From Cytophagales bacterium (lineage in GTDB: Bacteria; Bacteroidota; Bacteroidia; Cytophagales; Amoebophilaceae), in the NCBI GenBank assembly GCA_022360235.1, contig JAKSDE010000003.1, positions 1-8,095 on the forward strand: a DNA stretch of 8,095 bases, read 5' to 3'. How positions within the stretch are numbered: position 1 is the stretch's first letter; each line of letters opens with the position of its first letter. The translations under genes were made by a program, and so were the position numbers. The notes beneath the pieces were generated by a model. It was not told where the DNA came from and did not search any database. It saw nothing but the letters and a program-made list of their open reading frames with translations. This document shows, in pieces, positions 1 to 5,951 of the stretch.

Positions 1-29
1 AGTTTTGCAACAGTCTCCATACTATAGAT

Positions 30-162
30 CCGCCTTTGAAAAATGGCGTGAAGAAATTCTCAGCGAAGTGCGGCCAAAAATTGGCTTGTCTGAGGAGCGC
101 AGCGACGAGTGTGCCAATTTTTAGCACGTAGCGCAAGAATTTTAGCCATTTTTCAACAGCGG
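30..162. repeat. Long imperfect inverted repeat (two ~52-bp arms)
   Basis: Arm 1 (30-85, starting CCGCCTTTGAAAAATGGC) and arm 2 (113-162, ending GCCATTTTTCAACAGCGG) are imperfect reverse complements, with the best-kept parts at their outer ends and around the central GCCAATTTTT. The intervening loop (86-112) is rich in AGCG/GCG. A third copy of the arm lies at 2761-2812. If transcribed, the arms would fold into a long stem-loop downstream of RNase R. The alignment was done by eye. Confidence 0.6.
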
Positions 163-174
163 TGACTTTTTTTG

Positions 175-207
175 CCTACTTTTTTGTGTGGTAGACAAAA
201 AAGTAGG
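175..207. repeat. Perfect 13-bp hairpin CCTACTTTTTTGT / ACAAAAAAGTAGG
   Basis: CCTACTTTTTTGT at 175-187 is the exact reverse complement of ACAAAAAAGTAGG at 195-207, with a 7-nt loop (188-194). A related AACAAAAAGTAAGGG follows at 222-236, so the motif is partly repeated. Its position, 138-170 bases beyond the RNase R stop codon on that gene's transcript, would allow a role in termination or 3'-end protection. The stem is A/T-rich and no U run follows it directly, so it is not a standard intrinsic terminator. Confidence 0.5.
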
Positions 208-254
208 GCCCCCGGCAGGGGAACAAAAAGTAAGGGCTAAGCCCGATAAATGAC

Positions 255-320
255 GAACTTAGCCTGTTGCAAAACGCATCAAAAATAGAGTCATCGAGCG
301 TTCTTAAGGGTCGACTATTT
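255..320 (+). repeat. Dispersed repeat block, copy A
   Basis: The stretch from AACTTAGCCTGTTGC to about 320 is repeated as the reverse complement at 2574-2637. Its right half (AAAATAG to GGGTCGACT) is repeated in direct orientation at 5846-5888. The best-kept part is ATCGARCGTT followed by an AAGGG run. It ends about 25 bases beyond the RNase R stop codon. Confidence 0.65.
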
Positions 321-344
321 AATTCATTGCTCTAGCTCATCATG

Positions 345-2480
345 CTACGAAGCAAAGACCAGGCTGACTGTTCTTGTGCTGAGGTCACACGATTTGATTT
401 GCACACGTACCTGATCGCCTAGGTGGTAGGCTTTCTTAGTGCGTTTGCCAATAATCCTAAAATGCTTTTCGTCCAGCCTATAGTAATCATCTCTCATATC
501 AGCCAGACGTACCATACCTTCGCAGTAGTTGTCGACTAGCTCTACATAAATTCCCCAGTCCGTAATACTACTGATGACACCTTCTAGCACTGTTCCTTGT
601 AGTGTCTGCACCAGCTCTACTCGCTTGTACTGTACAGAAGCCCGCTCTGCCTCAGCTGCTACGCCCTCCCGCTCAGAAGCATGCCGGCACTTTTCTTCAT
701 AGCCCTGTGGATCAGCGTTCAATTGCCCCTTGAGGTACTGCTTGAGGAGCCGATGCACCATGACGTCAGGATACCTCCTAATGGGCGAAGTGAAATGGGT
801 GTAATGTTGAAGAGCCAGCCCAAAGTGCCTCTTTGCTTCGGTAGTGTATACAGCTTTGGCCATGGTACGAATCGCCAGCGACTGGACAATGTTTTCCTCT
901 GCCTTACCTGCAACGGCTTTTGAGATAGCATTCAGAGAGCGGGCAATGGACTTGTGTCCAGCACCTACCTTGTAGCCCAAATGCTTTACGAAGCGAAAGA
1001 AGTCGCTCAGCTTGTCTGGATCAGGACTGTCATGGGTTCTGTATACAAAGGTCAGCAGGTCTTTGCCTTGTTTCATCTGGTAAACCCGTGTTGCTACGCG
1101 CTCATTGGCCAGCAGCATGAACTCCTCTACTAGCTTGTGGGTGTCTTGCCTCACCTTGGGCACTACGCCTAGCGGCTTCCCTTGTTCATCCAGCTGAAAC
1201 TTTACCTCTATGGTCTCAAAATTGATGGCTCCATGCTTGAATCGTTTAGCACGCAGCTGCTTAGCCAGCTTGTTAAGCGCAGTTAGTTCTTCATAGAAAT
1301 CACCCTGCTGCTGCGTAATTATCTGCTGGGCTTCCTCGTAGGTAAAGCGCTTATGGGAACGGATCACTGTTTTTCCCAACCACTCTTTCCGGACTTTGCC
1401 CTGGGTGTCTAGCTCAAAAACAGCGGAGAAAGTTAGCTTATCTTCATGGGGTCTGAGCGAGCACAGCTCATTAGCTAGCTTCTCGGGTAGCATCGGAATG
1501 GTCCTGTCCACCAAGTACACAGAAGTACCCCGCTCCAGGGCCTCTTGGTCTAACAGGCTTGCTTCTTGGACGTAGTAGCTTACATCAGCAATATGTACGC
1601 CCACTTCATAATAGCCATTGGACAGCTGTCTGAAAGAGAGTGCATCGTCAAAGTCCTTGGCATCTTCTGGGTCAATGGTAAAGGTAGGGATCGCTCTCAA
1701 GTCTCTTCTTCGGTTAATTTCGTCAGCAGGAATGGCCGTTGGAATGGCGCTGGCTTCGGCTAGTACTTTCTTGGGGAAATGTGTAGGCAAGCCAAATTCA
1801 GCCATGATCGCATGCATCTCTACATCGTGTATACCTACCTTGCCGAGCACTTGCTCGACCTTGCCCGTAGGATTCTTCTGTGCAGTAGGCCAACCCGTAA
1901 TTTTTACGATAACCTTATCGCCGTCTTGAGCACCCCGCAAGTCTGCTGACCTGATGAAGATATCATGGTGCATGCGTCGACCGTCAGGAACGACAAAGGC
2001 GATCTTACCATGCTGTTTAAGGCATCCTACAAATAATGTCTTACTTCTTTCGATGATTTCCACCACGCTCCCTATAGGTCGTTTCCCTTGCCCTCCCTGC
2101 TGTACCACCATAACCTTGACCAGGTCCTTGTTGAGCGCACCCAGTAAGTCCTCTTGCTTCACCCAGATGTCTGCTGACCCTTCTTGTGTTACGATGTAGG
2201 CATAGCTGGAGTTCACATAGTCTACCTTGCCGACTACGTAGGTTGGCGCCTTTTGCAGAACGTAGCGCCCTTTGTTGAGCTGATGAAGCTTCCCCGCCTG
2301 TACTAGGGCAAGCACTGCTTCTTTTACAGCCAGTTTAGCGTGGTTTGGTACCTTAAGCTCCTTATAGAGCTGCCTAAGCGTATAAGCCCTATCAGATCGG
2401 AGTAGGGTGAGTAGCCACTTTTCGTAGCGTTTAGCATTCCTACGCTCAGATAATTTGAAGGTGTTTTTCTTTCTCGACAT
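345..2480 (-). CDS. rnr: Ribonuclease R (RNB-family 3'-5' exoribonuclease)
   Basis: RNase R is a cytoplasmic processive 3'-5' exoribonuclease that degrades structured RNA in mRNA decay and in rRNA and tmRNA quality control. The 711-residue product has the full layout: an N-terminal winged helix (about 20-77), two cold-shock/OB domains (about 80-215), the RNB catalytic domain (about 260-590) and a C-terminal S1 domain (about 628-708). The active-site string IDPEDAKDFDDA (269-280) carries the family's metal-binding aspartates D270, D276, D278 and D279. GTSVYLVDRTIPMLPEKL (318-335) and HYTHFTSPIRRYPD (559-572) are also family hallmarks. It is shorter than the E. coli enzyme (about 813) and lacks its lysine-rich tail. 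The ATG at 2478-2480 puts the protein start just ahead of the winged helix; no good Shine-Dalgarno sequence precedes it. The gene stands alone between repeat elements. Hand counts of five 60-base lines give about 48-57% G+C, above all neighbouring genes. Confidence 0.96.
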   Translation of the reverse strand: MSRKKNTFKLSERRNAKRYEKWLLTLLRSDRAYTLRQLYKELKVPNHAKLAVKEAVLALVQAGKLHQLNKGRYVLQKAPTYVVGKVDYVNSSYAYIVTQEGSADIWVKQEDLLGALNKDLVKVMVVQQGGQGKRPIGSVVEIIERSKTLFVGCLKQHGKIAFVVPDGRRMHHDIFIRSADLRGAQDGDKVIVKITGWPTAQKNPTGKVEQVLGKVGIHDVEMHAIMAEFGLPTHFPKKVLAEASAIPTAIPADEINRRRDLRAIPTFTIDPEDAKDFDDALSFRQLSNGYYEVGVHIADVSYYVQEASLLDQEALERGTSVYLVDRTIPMLPEKLANELCSLRPHEDKLTFSAVFELDTQGKVRKEWLGKTVIRSHKRFTYEEAQQIITQQQGDFYEELTALNKLAKQLRAKRFKHGAINFETIEVKFQLDEQGKPLGVVPKVRQDTHKLVEEFMLLANERVATRVYQMKQGKDLLTFVYRTHDSPDPDKLSDFFRFVKHLGYKVGAGHKSIARSLNAISKAVAGKAEENIVQSLAIRTMAKAVYTTEAKRHFGLALQHYTHFTSPIRRYPDVMVHRLLKQYLKGQLNADPQGYEEKCRHASEREGVAAEAERASVQYKRVELVQTLQGTVLEGVISSITDWGIYVELVDNYCEGMVRLADMRDDYYRLDEKHFRIIGKRTKKAYHLGDQVRVQIKSCDLSTRTVSLVFAS

Positions 2481-2573
2481 ACCGCTAAGGTAATCCTCAA
2501 TTTGTATTCACCAGGATTCAATAAATGTTCAAGACTAGTATTACCCTATTCCTTTGAATTTCTAGGATGTATT

Positions 2574-2637
2574 TAGTAGGCCCTTCATAACGTTCGATGG
2601 GCTATTTTTGATGCATTTTGCAGTAGGCTAAGTTTTT
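2574..2637 (-). repeat. Dispersed repeat block, copy B (inverted relative to A)
   Basis: On the minus strand this reads AACTTAGCCTACTGCAAAAT and onward, matching copy A (255-320) with scattered substitutions and one single-base gap. The GCATCAAAAATAG core is identical. It faces copy A across RNase R, its inner edge about 94 bases upstream of the RNase R start codon. Confidence 0.65.
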
Positions 2638-2658
2638 AGTTCCGAGTTCCTAGTTTTA
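2631..2658 (+). repeat. Heptanucleotide tandem array (AGTTCYK type), 4 units
   Basis: AGTTTTT, AGTTCCG, AGTTCCT and AGTTTTA follow one another in strict 7-base register, overlapping the outer edge of block B. The same unit family recurs at 5791-5825. Seven is not a multiple of three and no gene covers it, so it is not a coding repeat. Confidence 0.6.
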
Positions 2659-2760
2659 GGTCCTCCTCTCAGGAGGGACAGGTGTGGTAAAACAAGGTAG
2701 AATTCCACCCTGTAATGGCCCACATTGTGTTGCCTTCTGAACTTCCTGATTTATCAACAC

Positions 2761-2838
2761 GCCAATTTTTGGCCGCCCTTCGTTTAGAATTTTAAGCATT
2801 TTTCAAAGGCGGTTCTATCTATTTTTTTGCAAGGTTTT
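2761..2838. repeat. Palindrome arm, third copy, with degenerate element end
   Basis: GCCAATTTTTGGCCGCCCTT through TTTCAAAGGCGG (2761-2812) matches the reverse complement of 30-85 closely, and also arm 113-162. The next bases (TTCTATC, then TTTTGCAAGGTTTT) resemble the reverse complement of the outer end of element A (1-29). This marks the outer boundary of element B. Confidence 0.6.
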
Positions 2839-3078
2839 GGCGTGCTCTAAAGGTTTTTCTTGCCAATATTGCTACGCTATATATGAGTTTTTATGAGCTA
2901 AGATAGTCATTCTAAGTGTAAAAACACAGTTTAATAGGATTTGAATTCAATGTTAGCGTTGATTAAGTTAATCCACCTTTCTGCAAGAGAAACATAACTT
3001 AGTATTTAGCCCCTGTAATTGACAGCACTTAGGGAAGAATACCTCCTACAAACAGCATGCGCGTGTCCAAAGGTTAGA

Positions 3079-4722
3079 CTATTTTTCCCCTAACGAATTT
3101 TTAATAGCGTACTTCATGTCTTTTCGTAGCAGTAGGATACCCACAAGATTGGGAATAGCCATTAAAGCATAAGAAGCGTTAGAGAAGTTCCATACGATGG
3201 TAGCATCGGTAATGGAGCCAATAAAATAAGCAATTACAAAGATTATTTTGTAGAGTAATAAATATTTTGCTCCTCCTAGATAGACTAAGCTTCGATCGCC
3301 ATAATAATACCATGCTATCACTGTAGTAAAACCAAAGAGTAATAAACTGATATTGATAACAAAAGAACCCAGTCCTTTCACTAAATCAAAATTAAAAGCG
3401 TAAGAGGCAAGGTCGGCACTATTTAAGAGTGACTTGCCAATGAAAGCGACATCGCTGTTGCTATCTACATGACCATTGTTGATGGTAATGGTTCCTGTAA
3501 AGGGTTGATCTTCATAGAAAACTTTTATTGCTTCTCCAATAGAGCGGGCATTTAAAAAAGTAATTTCTTCATTTTGAATATCTCCGGCTTGAACAATAAG
3601 TTCTCCATTGAAAGCAGTTATATCCGTACCTTTGTTAAGGTAATTAGCAAGTTTTTGGGCATCTTCTTGATTTTTTTCGTCATAGTTACCTACTACAATT
3701 TCGATATCTGCGTAATCAAACTTGTTATCTACCTTCATTCGCCAGGCATCACTAGTAAGGATGGCCATTCCTGTAAGCATACACACGATGAAAGTACTGA
3801 TAAAGGGCTCCAAGATAGATAAGATTCCTTCCATAACAGAATTTTCCATCTCAGAAGAAGCATGAGCAATGGCGGATGAAGCTGCACCTGCATCATTTGA
3901 ATATAAACTTCTGTTTACGCCTTGATTGAGTGCAAGTGCTACACTCGCTCCTAAAAAGCCACCTGTAGCAGCTGTACCTTTAAAAATATCTGAAAAGATT
4001 GAAATAAATGAAGGAATAAGATTGTCATAGTGATATATTATCACTATCAAAGCACCTATAAAATAAAATATTGACATGAGGGGCGTTAGTTTCTCAGCCA
4101 CTTTCCCTACTCTTTTAATACCCCCTATTATGACAAAAGCGATAAGTAGTCCTATTACAAGACCAGTAAGTACCTCATCAATTCCCCATGAGAAGTAAAT
4201 CGATCTAGCTATACTATTGGCCTGTGGTAGGTTGCCAGCAGCAAAAGCAGACAATAGCGTTGCGATGGAAAAAATAACACCCAGCCACTTCATCTTTAAT
4301 TTATTTTTCATGAAGTACATTGGGCCGCCTGTGATGGTCCCATTAGCTGCCTTTTCTCGATATTTATGAGAGAGGGTTGTTTCTACAAGCTTAGTAGCCA
4401 TACCCAAAAAGGCAGTTACGAGCATCCAAAATAAGCTAGAAGGTCCACCCAAATGAATCGCTAGTGCTACTCCAGCAATGCTGCCCACACCAATACTTCC
4501 TGAAAGTGCGGTTGACAAAGCTTGAAGGGGAGAAGTCTCTCCCTCTTGTTTATTGGTGTCTGTCTTTCCAAGGACAATAAGAATAGCTTGCTTGAAATAA
4601 CGAATTTGAGGAAATTTTAGATAGATTGTAAAATATAAGCCTGTTCCTATAAGTAGTGTAACAAACCAAAAACCTGTTACCTGGTATTCGACCTTTTTAA
4701 GAATGGTATTGAGATATTCCAT
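3079..4722 (-). CDS. Sodium:alanine/glycine symporter family protein (AGCS)
   Basis: This is an inner-membrane transporter of the AGCS family (TC 2.A.25, PF01235), which couples Na+ (or H+) entry to uptake of small amino acids such as alanine and glycine. The ATG at 4722 gives 547 residues starting MEYLNTILKK, as is normal for the family. A 20-residue longer reading frame exists (to 4782), but it needs a TTG start and adds an atypical leader, so I rejected it. Numbered from the chosen start, visible marks are the glycine-rich SGSIGVGSIAGVALAI (74-89), the signature TGGPMYFM (131-138), RSLYSNDAGAASSAIAHA (271-288) and a late LLFGFTTVIAWYYYG helix. About ten hydrophobic segments can be seen. 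Odd feature: about 110 polar, acidic residues (roughly 325-440) sit between two membrane segments, making it longer than usual members (about 450-490). Substrate cannot be told from sequence. It may share a transcript with the HTH gene 189 bases upstream. Confidence 0.93.
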   Translation of the reverse strand: MEYLNTILKKVEYQVTGFWFVTLLIGTGLYFTIYLKFPQIRYFKQAILIVLGKTDTNKQEGETSPLQALSTALSGSIGVGSIAGVALAIHLGGPSSLFWMLVTAFLGMATKLVETTLSHKYREKAANGTITGGPMYFMKNKLKMKWLGVIFSIATLLSAFAAGNLPQANSIARSIYFSWGIDEVLTGLVIGLLIAFVIIGGIKRVGKVAEKLTPLMSIFYFIGALIVIIYHYDNLIPSFISIFSDIFKGTAATGGFLGASVALALNQGVNRSLYSNDAGAASSAIAHASSEMENSVMEGILSILEPFISTFIVCMLTGMAILTSDAWRMKVDNKFDYADIEIVVGNYDEKNQEDAQKLANYLNKGTDITAFNGELIVQAGDIQNEEITFLNARSIGEAIKVFYEDQPFTGTITINNGHVDSNSDVAFIGKSLLNSADLASYAFNFDLVKGLGSFVINISLLLFGFTTVIAWYYYGDRSLVYLGGAKYLLLYKIIFVIAYFIGSITDATIVWNFSNASYALMAIPNLVGILLLRKDMKYAIKNSLGEK

Positions 4723-4768
4723 TGTGTTAATAATATTAAATAAATTATTTATATAAAAAAATGACACT

Positions 4769-4787
4769 GCACTTCCTATCAAAGTGC
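4769..4787. promoter_or_regulatory. Inverted repeat upstream of the symporter start
   Basis: GCACTT (4769-4774) and AAGTGC (4782-4787) form a perfect 6-bp inverted repeat with a 7-base spacer, 47-65 bases before the symporter ATG. An AT-rich tract (4723-4760) lies between. The repeat could be an operator or a leader hairpin, and the HTH protein encoded just upstream is an obvious candidate ligand. That link is inference only, and no clear Bacteroidota promoter motif accompanies it. Confidence 0.3.
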
Positions 4788-4911
4788 CTTCTTATCTTTT
4801 ATGCTATCCTAGTGATAGAAGAAATTTTTCTCAAAGTTAGTCTTTTTTCAATTAAAGTCTGTGGGCTACGGTGGGAGTTCATCAAGCTATATTTATACCA
4901 TCTTTATATGA

Positions 4912-5319
4912 CTATAATACGTTTTCCATAAACTCGGCTATTTGTTCTTTAAGGGAATGTGTTTTATGATCATTCGCTACTTTTACTAACAAAACGAGTA
5001 GGTCATTATAGCGTTCAAGTAGTTTGGTATATTTCTTTTCAAGGAATAAAAAATCACTTGCATTTCTCTCAAAATAACAGAGGGCTTTCTCTCTGAAAGC
5101 ATCAATATCCACTTCTCTTTCTAGTTCAGGAAGGTCCACTGTAAAATCATAGTCAATCACACTACCCACTTCTGCAATAAAACGATAACTTAGGTCAGGC
5201 AATTTAAATTTGTTATAAAGCGTATTTCTAGTTATTCCCAGCATAGCAGCGGTCTTACTAATCGCATACCCACTTTTTCTTATAGCCTCTTCAACGATTT
5301 TTCCTCTGTGTTTCGCCAT
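4912..5319 (-). CDS. Small Fis/HTH_8-type DNA-binding protein
   Basis: The 135-residue product begins with a helix-turn-helix (about 6-38), where AISKTAAMLGITRNTLYNKF (19-38) gives the positioning helix, the turn and the recognition helix. The middle part, FIAEVGSVIDYDFTVDLPEL (47-66), matches a pattern I recognise from small Bacteroidota HTH regulators that follow an N-terminal 'HRGKIVE' start, as here. The C-terminal half (about 75-133) is charged, with leucine-rich helices (FLFLEKKYTKLLERYNDLL) that suggest a coiled coil for dimerisation. The ATG at 5317-5319 is preceded by GGTAG at a short distance, a plausible weak ribosome site. It lies upstream of, and on the same strand as, the symporter, so local control or cotranscription is likely. 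The DNA target and any effector are unknown. The HTH call is firm; the regulatory role is inferred. Confidence 0.85.
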   Translation of the reverse strand: MAKHRGKIVEEAIRKSGYAISKTAAMLGITRNTLYNKFKLPDLSYRFIAEVGSVIDYDFTVDLPELEREVDIDAFREKALCYFERNASDFLFLEKKYTKLLERYNDLLVLLVKVANDHKTHSLKEQIAEFMENVL

Positions 5320-5629
5320 ACTACCTATTTATAACGCTTTAATTGTACAGTTATAGCGAGTACGGATTTTGCTATTATGGGCCTGTAGAAAGCTTCCCTA
5401 ATTTTTCTAAAAATCTCCTTTTAAAGTCAATAGAGGCCTATAATTTGAGAGAATTTTTTAAGATTCTACAGCTCTATTATCAAGGGACTGTAAAAAACAC
5501 TCCTTTCTCCTCAAAAAGTGGCTCGATGTATCTCTTTAAGCACCGTATTTGACTATAAGCGGGGAAACAATGTTTAAATTTAAGCAATTCTTGCTCCCTT
5601 TTCTAACGCCCCATCAACCAACACTACAA

Positions 5630-5648
5630 TAGTAATAATTTATTACTA
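5630..5648. repeat. AT-rich 19-bp palindrome TAGTAATAA-T-TTATTACTA
   Basis: TAGTAATAA (5630-5638) and TTATTACTA (5640-5648) are exact reverse complements around one base. It sits in an AT-rich tract more than 300 bases from both flanking genes. It could be a protein-binding site or chance in low-complexity sequence. Confidence 0.3.
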
Positions 5649-5790
5649 TATATTTTTACTTAATTAATTTTAACGAAGAAGGTAAAAAAATAGTTATTAT
5701 TTTGCTTATTCTTATCCATTTATAGCACCTGGTAAACTCAATCTTTTAACTCATATTCCGCGGCAAACTTTTTGAAATACACTTCAATTT

Positions 5791-5825
5791 AGTTCTTAGT
5801 TCTTAGTTTCGAGTTCTTAGTTCCG
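5791..5825 (+). repeat. Heptanucleotide tandem array (AGTTCYK type), 5 units
   Basis: AGTTCTT, AGTTCTT, AGTTTCG, AGTTCTT and AGTTCCG run in strict 7-base register, with a degenerate GTTTCGA after them. The units are the same family as at 2631-2658. The array ends 20 bases before repeat block C. Confidence 0.65.
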
Positions 5826-5845
5826 GTTTCGATAGGGGGTTGTAG

Positions 5846-5888
5846 AAAATAGCACCATCGAGCGTTATGAAGGGGCGACTGGTTAAAT
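5846..5888 (+). repeat. Dispersed repeat block, copy C (right half)
   Basis: AAAATAG, then CATCGAGCGTTATGAAGGGG and CGACT, match the right half of copy A (283-316) and the corresponding part of copy B. The left half (the TAGCC...GCAAAA part) is absent or unrecognisable. It lies 63 bases beyond the transglycosylase stop codon, in the same orientation relative to that gene as copy A has to RNase R. Confidence 0.6.
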
Positions 5889-5951
5889 GGGCTGTTGTTG
5901 TTTCAGAGGGCATTGCGTGCTACTCAGGCGTGCAGCAGAAGCAGGTTTGGA

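Larger units (their letters stand above)
2..275. repeat. Composite palindromic repeat element A (MITE-like)
   Basis: This gene-free stretch at the 3' side of RNase R is almost all repeat structure. GTTTTGCAACAG at 2-13 is the exact reverse complement of CTGTTGCAAAAC at 264-275, giving a 12-bp perfect terminal inverted repeat. Inside lie a long imperfect palindrome (30-162), a 13-bp perfect hairpin (175-207), and a short G/C-rich stretch (206-244) with CCCC/GGGG and GGGC/GCCC pairings. No frame is open for a useful length, so it is non-coding. The core CTGTTGCAAA resembles the ends of IS6-family elements such as IS26, but no transposase is present. Against 264-275 being a true right end, similarity to another copy (2574-2637) continues past it to about 320. 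A non-autonomous mobile element or a mosaic intergenic repeat are both possible. Confidence 0.6.
2481..3078. other. Gene-free interval with repeat element B
   Basis: These 598 bases separate the RNase R start from the symporter stop and hold no credible gene on either strand. From 2574 to about 2838 they contain a mosaic that reads like element A in reverse: a block copy, a heptamer array, a CCTCCT/AGGAGG hairpin (2662-2676), and a palindrome arm. The part from 2481 to 2573 should hold the RNase R promoter, but I see no convincing Bacteroidota motif (TTG / TAnnTTTG). From 2839 to 3078 I see nothing beyond short chance palindromes. No clear intrinsic terminator follows the symporter stop. Confidence 0.6.
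5320..5951. other. Gene-free interval, AT-rich, with heptamers and repeat block C
   Basis: These 632 bases lie between the HTH gene start and the transglycosylase stop. A 69-codon frame on the plus strand (5343-5552) needs a TTG start and shows no recognisable motif, so I do not call it a gene. The part next to 5319 should contain the HTH promoter, but I cannot place it. 5625-5720 is very AT-rich and includes a 19-base palindrome. 5791-5888 carries the heptamer array and repeat block C. No convincing intrinsic terminator is seen after the transglycosylase gene. Confidence 0.55.

Noticed and set aside
175..207. Intrinsic terminator for RNase R
   Set aside because: The stem is perfect but A/T-rich, lies 138 or more bases past the stop, and lacks a following U run, so I list it only as a hairpin within a repeat.
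681..2199. Several plus-strand open frames of 65-103 codons opposite RNase R, and short minus-strand frames in other registers
   Set aside because: They overlap a gene with full family motifs and show no domain or start-site evidence; they are shadow frames.
2503..2532. TTGAAC-18-AATACA as an RNase R promoter
   Set aside because: Both hexamers are poor matches, and Bacteroidota use a different consensus (TTG / TAnnTTTG), which is not present.
4723..4782. A 20-residue N-terminal extension of the symporter
   Set aside because: The longer frame begins with TTG and adds a leader not seen in the family; the ATG at 4722 gives the usual start. The extra stretch also overlaps the inverted repeat and an AT-rich leader.
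5343..5552. A 69-codon plus-strand frame upstream of the HTH gene
   Set aside because: It needs a TTG start, has no recognisable motif, and would start within the likely HTH promoter. I leave it as non-coding.
1..5951. CRISPR array among the repeats
   Set aside because: The repeats are dispersed, diverged and not separated by regular spacers; the tandem units are only 7 bases long, and no cas genes are present.
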